The notes below the pieces were generated by a model, which was not told the origin of the DNA, did not search any database, and saw only the letters and a program-made list of their open reading frames with translations. The translations under genes were made by a program, and so were the position numbers. A stretch of DNA of 64,000 bases from UBA6623 sp965217195 (GTDB taxonomy: Bacteria > Acidobacteriota > Terriglobia > Bryobacterales > UBA6623): the NCBI GenBank assembly GCA_965217195.1, contig CBDCHL010000001.1, positions 372,001 through 436,000 of the forward strand, given 5' to 3'. This document shows positions 34,653 through 43,706 of this stretch, piece after piece. How positions within the stretch are numbered: position 1 is the first letter of the stretch; each line of letters begins with the position of its first letter.

Positions 34653-36092
34653 TTATTTGGCGTCGGTCGCGTCGACCGTGGGATCCGCGGATTCTCCCTC
34701 GTAATCGATTGAAGAATCGGTGGTGACGATCGTCGACTCGGCGCTGAACCTGCGGTAGTTTCGAAACTCGATCGAGTTGCGGGCGCAGCGGCCCGTTCCG
34801 CGCCAGCATCCAAGATTATCCGATTTCACCGGCAGCAAGTACTCGCCGCCGCTGATACGGATGCGGTTGTAATCGACTGTCACTTCGATCGCGTCGAGTT
34901 CGAAATCTTCAGGAAGATCGACGGCGTGGCTTTCGATGCGCAAAACTTGCGCCGTCTCTTCATGGATCCATACAGTGCCGTCGTAGGCAGGGGTGATGGT
35001 TTCGTGTTGGGCCTCGACGTGCCAACGCGAGTTCGGCTCGCTGATCGAGAATTTATAGACCTTAACCGGCAGCCCGGCGACGTCGGAGAATCGACTGAAG
35101 CGAAAGCGCGTTTGAGAGCCCGGCGCGAAGATGCTGATGAGTGTTGACGCGAATTCTCCCGTCGACCAGCTTCCTTCAAGCTGGTCCATCTCGCTTTTCA
35201 CGGGCTTACCGTTGATCTTGATGTTGCGATAGCTCTCTTTGTGGTCTTCGTAAACGATGTCCGCCTCGACCACGTCGAGAGTATGCCACCCTTGATAACC
35301 CTGCTTGGTCATGCGGGTCATTACCTCGCGGCAGATGAAGTTTGGTAGGCGCTCACTGTAGGAAAAGACCCACTCCCGCGTGCGAGCGATGACGGGGTCG
35401 ATTTCGGGAAGCGCGACCACCGTCGGCGGAGCTCTCGGCGCAGTGGCGGGAGGAGCGGCTTCGGCGATCGTGGGCGGAGGTTCCGGGTCAACAGGAGAAG
35501 GTTCGGCCGGTTCAGCCTCAGGAGTCGAGCCTTCGGTTCCGCTGTTCTCGCTGCGCGGAGCCGGACGTCCGCGCTCTCCCGGTTTTCGGCGACGCAACGT
35601 CGGAGGGCCACCGTCGTCATCATTGATCGGCGGGCTTGGTTTCGTCTCCGAGCGAATCAGTGTTGGGAGCGTCGTCGACGCCTTGATGAGTGAGCCTAGC
35701 CGCACCGTGACCTGGATAGCGCTGATCTTGCCCGGCGTCTGCTTGACGCCGTGAACGGCAACGTCGTCGCCTACTTTCAGCGTTTCGACCGTGATGATGC
35801 GGTCTTCGAGGATGAACCGGGTCCCGGGACTCAGGATGACCTGGATGTTGTTGCCGTCGGTGGTCTCGACCAGCAGTGAGGTCGTGTAAACCTCGACCAA
35901 TCTCCCCTTGATCATGATCGTCTCGCCGGATTGAGGGGCAGCCGGACGGGCCGCCCTGCGAGGCGTCTTGCGGCGACCGGGCGAGAGCGGCCCGGCCGTT
36001 TGCGCCGACACCGACCCCGTCGCGACCAACAGGGTCGTGACGAGAGCCGCTGTCAAGCAGTAGCGTATTGTCGAGGCTAACGAAGACGCCAT
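34653..36092 (-). CDS. Secreted hypothetical protein with a beta-barrel-like N-terminal domain and Pro-rich linker
   Basis: 479 residues from the ATG at 36090-36092, followed by a signal peptide (STIRYCLTAALVTTLLVATG). Residues about 50-135 form a small beta domain (GETIMIKGRLVEVYTTSLLV, then GNNIQVILSPGTRFILEDRI, then VGDDVAVHGVKQTPGKISAI), like DUF5666-type OB folds. A disordered Pro/Glu/Arg linker spans about 150-235. The C-terminal domain (about 245-470) starts WVFSYSERLPNFICREVMTR and includes EETAQVLRIESHAVDLPEDF and LLPVKSDN. Similar C-terminal domains occur in acidobacterial secreted proteins of unknown role. I cannot assign a function. Confidence 0.65.
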   Translation of the reverse strand: MASSLASTIRYCLTAALVTTLLVATGSVSAQTAGPLSPGRRKTPRRAARPAAPQSGETIMIKGRLVEVYTTSLLVETTDGNNIQVILSPGTRFILEDRIITVETLKVGDDVAVHGVKQTPGKISAIQVTVRLGSLIKASTTLPTLIRSETKPSPPINDDDGGPPTLRRRKPGERGRPAPRSENSGTEGSTPEAEPAEPSPVDPEPPPTIAEAAPPATAPRAPPTVVALPEIDPVIARTREWVFSYSERLPNFICREVMTRMTKQGYQGWHTLDVVEADIVYEDHKESYRNIKINGKPVKSEMDQLEGSWSTGEFASTLISIFAPGSQTRFRFSRFSDVAGLPVKVYKFSISEPNSRWHVEAQHETITPAYDGTVWIHEETAQVLRIESHAVDLPEDFELDAIEVTVDYNRIRISGGEYLLPVKSDNLGCWRGTGRCARNSIEFRNYRRFSAESTIVTTDSSIDYEGESADPTVDATDAK

Positions 36093-36190
36093 CCTACAAA
36101 GAGACGATTCCCACGGCGCGTAAGTTTCCCACGCGCCGCGCTTTAAAGTCGATGATAACGGGTTGCGCGGTATATTTGGATGAGCGCGCC

Positions 36191-37066
36191 ATGAATCCCA
36201 ACACCGGCGACCCCGTGCACGTTCTCTGCGTCGGCATGGGTTGCCTGGACAATCGTCTGTTTGTCGATCGCTTTCCGCCTGAGCGCCGCCGCGAGAGAGT
36301 CCCAAAACGCACCGACGCGCTGGGCGGCCCAGCCGGAGTCGGTGCCGTTACCGTCGCCCGGCTTGGCGGCAAAGCCTCGTTTTTCGGGCGCCGTGGCGAC
36401 GACGCTTCGGGCCGACAGACGGGCCGGTTCCTTGAAGAGGACGGCGTTGACATCCGAGGCTTCCACGAATTTCCGGGTGCCTCCAGCATGCGCTGTGAGG
36501 TTTTCATTCGCCCCGACGGGGAGCGGTTTCTTTTCCCCTATTGGGGCGAAGGGATCCCGGCGGATGCGGACTGGCTTCCCGATGACGCCGCGGACAACGC
36601 CGATGCCCTGCTGATCGACGGCCGCTGGGTAGAGGGAGCATCGCGGCTGGCCGAGCAGGCCCACCGGCGAGGTCTGCCGATAGTCCTGGATTTCGACATC
36701 GATACCCCCGCCGTTTGGGAACTAGTCGAGCTCTCAACCCACGTCATCGCCGATGAAGATATGGCCGCCGCCCACGGGGGCGTCAAGAGTCTGATTCGCA
36801 AGATTGAGGGGCTGGGGGCGTGGGGCGCCGTCACGCTGGGCGAGGAAGGCGCGGCCTACGCCGGTGGCTCCGTGCCGTCCCATCCGGTAACCGTGCGCGA
36901 CAGCACGGGCGCGGGTGACGTCTTCCACGGGGCTTTCGCACTTGCAATAGCGCAGCGCCATGACGAGTTGACGGCATTGCGTTTCGGTTGCGCGGCCGGC
37001 GCGCTGCGTTGTAAGGTCGGCCGCGTACCCTACCTCGCCGAAGTCGAGGATCTGCTCGCGGATTAG
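36191..37066 (+). CDS. PfkB-family carbohydrate kinase
   Basis: 291 residues from the ATG at 36191; the frame extends upstream to 36068 over the start of the divergent gene. The ribokinase fold has GMGCLDNRLFVDRFPP at the N-terminus, LGGPAGVGAVTVARLGGKAS (substrate lid region, PfkB signature 1 area), and the ATP-binding/anion-hole motif VRDSTGAGDVFHGAFALAIA with the catalytic Asp. It phosphorylates a sugar or a nucleoside; which one cannot be told. The sugar-porter gene 160 bases downstream on the same strand suggests uptake and activation of one monosaccharide. Confidence 0.88.
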   Translation: MNPNTGDPVHVLCVGMGCLDNRLFVDRFPPERRRERVPKRTDALGGPAGVGAVTVARLGGKASFFGRRGDDASGRQTGRFLEEDGVDIRGFHEFPGASSMRCEVFIRPDGERFLFPYWGEGIPADADWLPDDAADNADALLIDGRWVEGASRLAEQAHRRGLPIVLDFDIDTPAVWELVELSTHVIADEDMAAAHGGVKSLIRKIEGLGAWGAVTLGEEGAAYAGGSVPSHPVTVRDSTGAGDVFHGAFALAIAQRHDELTALRFGCAAGALRCKVGRVPYLAEVEDLLAD

Positions 37067-37226
37067 CGAGCTGACCGCCGCCGTCGGTTTCCCCACCGAA
37101 CCAACCGAGAAAGAGTCCGCCCCAGCAGACCGGCCTACGAAATCAACCTCTCCAACTCAGGGTGTGCGATCCTATACGACCAACCCATGCCGGACCGCAA
37201 ACCACTGACGAAACGAGGAATCACAA

Positions 37227-38567
37227 ATGAATCCAACCCTGCTTCGCGCTTCGATCATTGCCGCCCTCGGGGGGCTCTTGTTCGGCTTCGACACGGCGGT
37301 CATCTCCGGGACTACCGATCAACTGCGCGAGGTTTTCGGCCTCACCGCGAACACTTTGGGCTTCACCGTCGCGGCCGCACTGATCGGTACGATTCTCGGC
37401 GCTGTGGCAGCGGGCAAACCGTCTGATCGGTTGGGCCGCCGCAGGACGCTGAGCTGGGTTGCTGTTTTCTATTTCGCTTCCGCCCTGGGCTGCGCGATCG
37501 CATGGGATTGGTACTCGCTGCTGGCCTTTCGCCTCCTGGGCGGCTTGGCGGTCGGGGCATCCTCGGTCGTCTCACCGATGTACATTGCCGAGATTTCACC
37601 GGCGCGTTTGCGCGGGCGCCTGGTCGCAATCACGCAGTTCAACATCGTGTTCGGTATCTTGGTCGCCTACCTATCGAATTACGTGATCGCGCAATTCCAA
37701 CTCGGGGACGCGGAATGGCGCATGATGTTCGGCGTCGAAGCGTTGCCGGCGGCCCTCTTCTTTGTGCTGCTGTTCTCGACGCCGTTCAGCCCGCGCTGGC
37801 TGGTGGCGCAAGGCCGTCGCGATGAAGCGGTAGCAGTCCTCGACTCCCTGGGCGCCGCCTCGGTCGAGGCTGAGGTACGCGAGATTGAAGAGTCACTCGC
37901 ACTCGAGCGCCACAGCGTGCAGGAGCCGTTGCTACAGGCAACCTATAAGCGGCCCATTCTACTCGCCGTGGCGATTGCGACGTTCAACCAACTTTCCGGT
38001 ATCAACGCCCTTATGTATTACGCGCCGCACATCTTTCAAATGGCCGGCGCCGGCGCGGACTCGGCGTTGCTCCAGGCCGTTGCTGTCGGTGGGACGAACC
38101 TTGTCTTCACGATGGGGGCGCTGTTGGTGATCGACCACTTCGGTCGCCGCAAGTTGATGATCGCGGGTTCGATCGGCTACATCGTGAGCCTGGCCGCGAC
38201 GGCCGCGGCTTTCTACACCTACGGAACCGACTTCGACGAGTTCGGCAGCTTGGTGGTGCTGGGGAGTTTGTTGGTCTTTATCTCGTCCCATGCCTTTGGG
38301 CAGGGCGTCGTCATATGGGTCTTCTTGAGCGAGATTTTCCCGAACCGTGTGCGAGCTCGCGGACAAGCCCTAGGAAGCTTCACGCACTGGTTCTTCGCGG
38401 CGCTGATTTCCTGGACCTTCCCGATCTTCGCTGAGGTTTCGGGTGGGCACATCTTTGCTTTCTACTCCGCGATGATGGTGCTGCAGTTGATCTGGGTTCT
38501 GCGTCTGATGCCGGAGACGAAGGGCGTGCCGCTGGAAGAGATCCAGAAGCGGCTGGGGATCGAGTAG
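37227..38567 (+). CDS. MFS sugar:proton symporter (sugar porter family)
   Basis: 446 residues with twelve membrane helices. The sugar porter signatures are all here: LLFGFDTAVISGTTDQLREV in helix 1, DRLGRRRTLS between helices 2 and 3, the RLLGGLAVGASSVVSPMYIA motif with ISPARLRGRL, FNQLSGINALMYYAPHIFQM in helix 7, DHFGRRKLM in the second half, and the closing PETKGVPLEEIQKRLG. This is a typical inner-membrane monosaccharide importer of the XylE/GLUT type. With the upstream PfkB kinase it forms a probable sugar uptake pair. Confidence 0.93.
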   Translation: MNPTLLRASIIAALGGLLFGFDTAVISGTTDQLREVFGLTANTLGFTVAAALIGTILGAVAAGKPSDRLGRRRTLSWVAVFYFASALGCAIAWDWYSLLAFRLLGGLAVGASSVVSPMYIAEISPARLRGRLVAITQFNIVFGILVAYLSNYVIAQFQLGDAEWRMMFGVEALPAALFFVLLFSTPFSPRWLVAQGRRDEAVAVLDSLGAASVEAEVREIEESLALERHSVQEPLLQATYKRPILLAVAIATFNQLSGINALMYYAPHIFQMAGAGADSALLQAVAVGGTNLVFTMGALLVIDHFGRRKLMIAGSIGYIVSLAATAAAFYTYGTDFDEFGSLVVLGSLLVFISSHAFGQGVVIWVFLSEIFPNRVRARGQALGSFTHWFFAALISWTFPIFAEVSGGHIFAFYSAMMVLQLIWVLRLMPETKGVPLEEIQKRLGIE

Positions 38568-38647
38568 CCCTCAGATCTCCGGGGCGGAGGGCGACAAGCT
38601 AAGAGCTTGTCTTGACTGTCGACGGGGACAAACACGAGTGTTTGTCT

Positions 38648-40033
38648 CTACCGGTGCAGTCCGACCTTGCCGAGCACGGCGACAAATCGAGGTTCGGCCC
38701 GGCAGCCGTCGAAGCGCGGATCGACACCCAGTTCCGCCAATCCCGGATCGCCCTCATCGAGCGCCTTTTCGAGCCAATCGAGTGCGTCCTCGCGACCGAG
38801 CGCCGCGCGAACATGGGCAAGCCTGTAGGGCGCCACATACCTTTTCTCGCGCCGTTGCTCTAGAACCGCGAGAATCTCCTCGGCTCGATCGGAATGCCCC
38901 GCCACGGCCCGCACGCCGGCGAGCGCCGCCAGGACGCGCGGCGCATCGCCGCTCAGGTCGACGGCGTGATCGAGGGAGGTAACGGCGTCGTCGAAAACAC
39001 CCTCGGCGGCATAGGCCAGACCGGCTGTAACATAGGCGGGATAGAAATCGGGGTCGAAATAAATCGTCGCTTGGGCCTGATGGAGGGCCTTGCCCGGTTC
39101 CCGAGAGAAATAGAGAGCGTCGGCGAGCGCGACGCGAACAGCCGGGTCCATCGGGTCCAACTCGACGGCGCGCTCCAGCTCCCGCGCCGCTTCTCCGAAT
39201 CGCCCTAGCCGTGTGAACAAGAGCCCGCGGCAAACTCGCGCTTGCACGGAATCTCCGTCGAGGGAGACGGCTAGTTGCGAGGCGCTGTGCGCCGCCGCCC
39301 AGTCGCATTCGAGCATGCGCAGGAGGCCAAGGGCGCTGTGGGTTCTCGTGTCCGAGTCATTGAGTCGCAGTGCCCGGCCGAGGGCTTCACCCGCGGCGTC
39401 GAGCAGACTTCGAGGCGGGTCGAAACCCAGCTCGGCGAGCGCCATGCGGGCGCAAGCCAACCCCACATAGCCCCCCGTTTTGTCGGGTGCCTCGGCGCGC
39501 CACTGCTCAAAGCAGGCCAGTGCCTTCCCGATTTCCTGCTCGGTCCCGCGGAGCAGATGACGTCGCCCGCGTTCTTCGTAGAGTCCGGCTTGGGTTGGCG
39601 GGGCGGCGTCCCCAACGTCAGTCCCGCTCTCTGTACCTCGAGTGGAGGCTGCGTGGAAGGCCGGAACATAACCACCCCGTGGAAAATCAACGACAACCGG
39701 GTCGCCCGCGCCGTCTGTCTCGTAGGAGACGCTGAGTTTCGAGCGCAGGCGGTTCGCTTCGACGCGAACGATGTTATCGGCGGCCGGGTCGAACGACTCT
39801 CCGCGATCGAAGACTTCGACCCCGACCGCGTACTCCTTCAGCTCGTCATCGTTGCCTTCGAGGGTTTTTTCCACAGCGAAGCGAAGAAATCGCACCATGC
39901 GCTGCGAGCGACGGAAGCCCGTGCTGCGGACGATACGATCGACGCAATCTCGAATGGTTTCCGGGTCGGGCGCACCTGTGGTGGAAGTTCCGAACGCACC
40001 GCTGGAGTCCGACGGCATACGTCCAGCGATCAT
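38648..40033 (-). CDS. TPR protein with an N-terminal DNA-binding-like domain
   Basis: 461 residues. Residues about 20-110 are the domain that opens many acidobacterial TPR or WD40-type regulators: STGFRRSQRMVRFLRFAVEK, then KEYAVGVEVFDRGESFDPAA, then IVRVEANRLRSKL and GGYVP. It resembles a winged-helix module. About nine TPR-like repeats follow (for example LLFTRLGRFGEAARELERAV, then ELDPMDPAVRVALADALYFS). No membrane segment or catalytic domain is visible. It is probably a cytoplasmic regulator or scaffold. The start may be at a later in-frame Met. Confidence 0.75.
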   Translation of the reverse strand: MIAGRMPSDSSGAFGTSTTGAPDPETIRDCVDRIVRSTGFRRSQRMVRFLRFAVEKTLEGNDDELKEYAVGVEVFDRGESFDPAADNIVRVEANRLRSKLSVSYETDGAGDPVVVDFPRGGYVPAFHAASTRGTESGTDVGDAAPPTQAGLYEERGRRHLLRGTEQEIGKALACFEQWRAEAPDKTGGYVGLACARMALAELGFDPPRSLLDAAGEALGRALRLNDSDTRTHSALGLLRMLECDWAAAHSASQLAVSLDGDSVQARVCRGLLFTRLGRFGEAARELERAVELDPMDPAVRVALADALYFSREPGKALHQAQATIYFDPDFYPAYVTAGLAYAAEGVFDDAVTSLDHAVDLSGDAPRVLAALAGVRAVAGHSDRAEEILAVLEQRREKRYVAPYRLAHVRAALGREDALDWLEKALDEGDPGLAELGVDPRFDGCRAEPRFVAVLGKVGLHR

Positions 40034-40189
40034 ACTTCACCGGAAGGGGCGAGAGCAGCAACAGAGCGCGAGCGGGCCGGCTACAGGGCGACCGAGGCCG
40101 GCTCGGTCGGCGTGCTCCGACGTTCAGACCCCCTCGCTTGCGCTCGGGGCTCCGTGGCGCCGTTATGAATATTTCACAACGCGTGGCGG

Positions 40190-41908
40190 TCAGCGTCCGC
40201 GGGAGTTTGACGTTGGCGGAAAGAGCGTCGGGCCGCGGGTTCCCGCCACGGGGATTTGCAGGTAAGCTCCGCCGCCACCACCGCCTATATCCCCGTCGCC
40301 GGAACCGCCACCACCGGACGTGTCGCCGCCTCCTTCACCCCCGGAGGAGTCGTCCCCGCCGGAGCCGTCGTCGTCGGTAACGTCGCTACCGCCGGGCTCC
40401 TCGCCCTCGGGCCCTTCAGCACCGGGGGCTGACGCGGTCGGGCTCTTCACTGTGATGAAGGGGCCTATCGGCGTCGAAACACCATCGATCATCGCTGTAA
40501 CCTCGTGATTACCGTCCAGTGAGCCCTCCGGCACGCGTACAACGATTTGATACAGACCCGCGTTCTGGGGCTGGATGCCCGCGTATGGAATATCTTGCCC
40601 GCCTTCGAGCGGAATTCCGCCGAAAGTGATGCTGAAAGGGCCGTCGAGCCGGGCGAGTCCGCCGCTGTCGGGGAGTGCCACTTCTGGGATTTCACCGGCC
40701 CTCAAAGGTGGGTCAGTTTTCCCGAATCCCACGCCGAAGAGACTAATAAATTCACCAGGTTCCGCCGGTGTTGTTCCGGGAATGAGTTCCGGATCGCCGA
40801 CGACACCAATATTGTCTTGGTGTAATGCGACAATGTGCGGCTGACCGTCCACTAGGGCCGAAAACGAGAGATCAAGAAAGGCCGGGGTGCGGTCGACGTA
40901 TTGCACCGACTCCGGCGCGCTTCGCTGCTCGTCGGGGGTGTCACACGCAGTAATAACGACGACCTGGACAGGTGCCTGAACCTCTTCCAGCGTGGGTGCC
41001 TGCACATTGAGCTGATCGACTTCATTGAATACATTGGAAAGCACATGAAACATGGGAGATCGTTGTCCGTCGATCTCGACGCACACACCGCTTAGGTTGG
41101 TTGTGATCAGGCCGGTCACCGGATCGACCTGCGTATCTTCGTTTCTCAGCCCGTCCGGCGCGAAATCGTTCCCAAAAATACTGATAATGCTCTCCCGGGA
41201 AATAGCGTTGATCGTTGGCACCAGATTCGCCATCACGACCCCCAACGGCAGAACTGCGGGCACCGTCGGCGGGGGAGGCGGCGGCAGCGCCACCGACTCC
41301 ACGCTCGCCTGTATGCTGTAGATGAAGTCGCCATCGTTTCGGCCGTTTCCGTTGGCCGCGTTGCCGGCAACGGCGAACCGTACGGTTCCGATATCTTCCG
41401 CCGGAGCCATCCAATCGACAGCATAGGTCGCCCCGTTCGGTCCCACCTTGGCAACTCGATGGACCGGGAACTCGATTGTTTCCCGGCCGCAGGGCGCGAA
41501 CGTCGCCGTGTTCGACCGGATGCTGACTTCCTGTTCCCCTTCCCCCGGCATAAAGGTGCCCGCCTGCGCACAGCCGTTCGATGTGCGAGCTGTCATCTGA
41601 AAACCCCAACGACCCGCTGTAGGGTGGGTGATGCGCACCAGCATCGAGACAGTTTCGCCCGGCGTGTATTCGTACTGGTTGATCGGCGCGCCGTCGACGG
41701 TAAGCGACAGTGCGCCCGCACCCGAATTCAACGGGTTCGTGATGTGACAGCCACTGTCTACGCAGCTTCTCTCACCGGGGAAGTTTCCTCCCGTCCGCCG
41801 TAGATCTATACTCGCCCCGAAGGGGCGAGATACGAGATACGCCGGGAAAGAACAGAATAGAGTCAGTATCAGCGTCAGCAAAACGCGTCGAGAAGTTCTC
41901 TGTGTCAT
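40190..41908 (-). CDS. Secreted Reeler-type protein with Solibacter TIGR03437 C-terminal domain
   Basis: 572 residues with a signal peptide (RRVLLTLILTLFCSFPAYLV). Residues about 30-190 resemble the choice-of-anchor/Reeler-type beta domain (GGNFPGERSCVDSGCHITNP, WGFQMTARTSNGCAQAGTFM). The CVDSGCH stretch has two Cys spaced by four but is not a standard CxxCH heme motif. A Pro run (about 215-220) leads into the TIGR03437 region (about 225-485; RESIISIFGNDFAPDG, FISLFGVGFGKTDPPLRAGE, GLYQIVVRVPEG), repeated twice and typical of Solibacter-like acidobacteria. The C-terminus is a Gly/Ser/Asp-rich low-complexity tail ending in basic residues. A surface or matrix role is inferred. Confidence 0.78.
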   Translation of the reverse strand: MTQRTSRRVLLTLILTLFCSFPAYLVSRPFGASIDLRRTGGNFPGERSCVDSGCHITNPLNSGAGALSLTVDGAPINQYEYTPGETVSMLVRITHPTAGRWGFQMTARTSNGCAQAGTFMPGEGEQEVSIRSNTATFAPCGRETIEFPVHRVAKVGPNGATYAVDWMAPAEDIGTVRFAVAGNAANGNGRNDGDFIYSIQASVESVALPPPPPPTVPAVLPLGVVMANLVPTINAISRESIISIFGNDFAPDGLRNEDTQVDPVTGLITTNLSGVCVEIDGQRSPMFHVLSNVFNEVDQLNVQAPTLEEVQAPVQVVVITACDTPDEQRSAPESVQYVDRTPAFLDLSFSALVDGQPHIVALHQDNIGVVGDPELIPGTTPAEPGEFISLFGVGFGKTDPPLRAGEIPEVALPDSGGLARLDGPFSITFGGIPLEGGQDIPYAGIQPQNAGLYQIVVRVPEGSLDGNHEVTAMIDGVSTPIGPFITVKSPTASAPGAEGPEGEEPGGSDVTDDDGSGGDDSSGGEGGGDTSGGGGSGDGDIGGGGGGAYLQIPVAGTRGPTLFPPTSNSRGR

Positions 41909-42067
41909 GCAAATGGCCCCTTTTGCGTAACTTCAACCGTACCCGGTCAACCCATAACCCAAACCTATGTCCGGTCAATCCGAGGTACAGGTGCGCTAAC
42001 GTCCCAAAATGGATGAACTCACGTAACGGCGAGAAGTTTCGGCCCCGATGGGCGTTGCTCGCAACCC

Positions 42068-43126
42068 CTATGAAACGAGCGCATCCCCAACAACCCCCAA
42101 AGCTTTCCGAGTGACTGTTGTTATGGGCATCGTCGATAGCTTCCTTCGCGACACCCAGCGGAACAGTTTCGACTTTGTCCCAACCAGTATCGCAGTATAA
42201 ACGCTAACTTCGTACAACCGAAACGTGATGCCGTGAGAAAACTTACACAGCTTCTCGGCGTGACCCATTCCCCACTCGGCAAAGTCCGCTTTTCGGGGCA
42301 ACCTCCCCTCGATTTCAGGAAGCTCCCAGAAACCGGGCATTCGAGCAGCGTCGGCGGGCCTTTGCCTCATCAGAAGGCGGCCCTGTTTCTCACACACAAT
42401 CACGGAAGTCACTACTCGTTCCGTCTTGCGAGGACGGCTCTTCACGGGCCGGATCAGCTCGGTTCCGGCTCGTCGGGCCCGACACCACCGGCTGATCGGG
42501 CAGCGCTCGCACTGTGGATTGCGAGGAGTGCAAACGATCGCCCCCAATTCCATCAAAGCCTGATTCCACGTACCGGCGCTCCGCGGGCCGACGGATTCAA
42601 CCAATGACTGTGCGGTCTTCACCAATTCCCGACGAACCGCCGGCTCCGAGACATTGCCCTCGACATCCCCGACGCGCGCCAACACCCGGACGACATTCCC
42701 GTCAACGGCGGCGTGCCGACCGCCGAAAGCAATCGCGGCGACGGCGGCAGCGGTGTAGTCTCCGAAGCCGGGCAGCGCCCGCAGATCGTCATAGCTCGCC
42801 GGGAACCGGCCCTTCCTTTCGGCGACGATCTGCCTCGCGGCGGCCTGCATTTGGCGAGCGCGCCGATAATACCCCAACCCGCTCCAAGCTTCGAGCAAGT
42901 CCTGCTCAGGCACCGCGGCCAGGCTCTCCAGGGTCGGGAAGCGATCGAGGAAACGCTCGTAATAAGGGACAACAGTCGTGACGCGTGTCTGCTGCAGCAT
43001 CACCTCGGAAAGCCAGATCCGGTAGGGGTCCTTGGTGTGTCGCCACGGCAAGTCGCGTTTATGCCGGCGATACCAGGCAAGCAGCGCTTTGGTGATGGTC
43101 TTGCGGACTGTAGTCCGGAGGTTCAA
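42068..43126 (-). CDS. mutY: A/G-specific adenine glycosylase
   Basis: About 352 residues if started at the TTG at 43124-43126; GTG codons at 43184-43186 and 43193-43195 are also possible, and the frame is open to 43375. The HhH-GPD domain includes the Glu in LSEVMLQQTRVTTVVPYYER, the hairpin LPGFGDYTAAAVAAIAFGGR and the catalytic Asp in AAVDGNVVRVLARVG. The 4Fe-4S ligands are in CTPRNPQCERCPISRWC. The C-terminal part is the NUDIX-like 8-oxoG reader (RLLMRQRPADAARMPGFWEL). It removes adenine opposite 8-oxoguanine. It is divergent from clpS. Confidence 0.9.
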   Translation of the reverse strand: MNLRTTVRKTITKALLAWYRRHKRDLPWRHTKDPYRIWLSEVMLQQTRVTTVVPYYERFLDRFPTLESLAAVPEQDLLEAWSGLGYYRRARQMQAAARQIVAERKGRFPASYDDLRALPGFGDYTAAAVAAIAFGGRHAAVDGNVVRVLARVGDVEGNVSEPAVRRELVKTAQSLVESVGPRSAGTWNQALMELGAIVCTPRNPQCERCPISRWCRARRAGTELIRPVKSRPRKTERVVTSVIVCEKQGRLLMRQRPADAARMPGFWELPEIEGRLPRKADFAEWGMGHAEKLCKFSHGITFRLYEVSVYTAILVGTKSKLFRWVSRRKLSTMPITTVTRKALGVVGDALVS

Positions 43127-43319
43127 GGACCCAACATACAAGGGCCGCGTCGCGTCCGCAAACCCGATACCTGAATGCCGTTCCACTTCGCGCACCCAAG
43201 AATGTGAGAGTGCGGGAAGCGACCCCCAGCCACGATCGATTGCGGGGTAACCGATGATACGATGAGGAGCAGACGAAGCCTGGAAAGTTACCCCCTGAGT
43301 TCCTGATGAAAGGCGGCCG

Positions 43320-43661
43320 ATGGGCACAACGGTTGCTCTTCCCGATATCGGCGCGGAGATTCGCGAAGACGGCAAAGAGGGGACGGAACTCGACCGCCTC
43401 TACCACGTCATCTTGCTCGACGACGACGATCATTCCTACGGGTACGTCGTTGAGATGATTATGAAGATTTTCGGGTACTCCAAAGCGCAGGCGCTCCGGC
43501 ATACGGTTGAGGTGGATACGGCCGGGCTGACGCAGTTGCTCACCTGCGGTTTGCGCGAGGCCGAGGGCAAGCGCGATCAGATTCACGCCTACGGGGCCGA
43601 TCCCCGGATTCCTCGATGCCAGGGATCGATGGCGGCTCTCGTCGAACCCGCCGAACGCTGA
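43320..43661 (+). CDS. clpS: ATP-dependent Clp protease adaptor ClpS
   Basis: 113 residues. The conserved core YHVILLDDDDHSYGYVVEMI, then MKIFGYSKAQALRHTVEVDT holds the N-degron binding pocket and the ClpA-contact surface. ClpS binds the N-terminal part of ClpA or ClpC and delivers N-end-rule substrates to ClpP. The last 20 residues (GADPRIPRCQGSMAALVEPA) extend beyond the usual core and look unstructured. No clpA gene is adjacent. The upstream mutY start regions overlap its 5' side on the other strand. Confidence 0.9.
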   Translation: MGTTVALPDIGAEIREDGKEGTELDRLYHVILLDDDDHSYGYVVEMIMKIFGYSKAQALRHTVEVDTAGLTQLLTCGLREAEGKRDQIHAYGADPRIPRCQGSMAALVEPAER

Positions 43662-43706
43662 GGCGTCGCTAATGCCTGCCGTCCGCGGAAAGCGGCGTTG
43701 AGGCTT

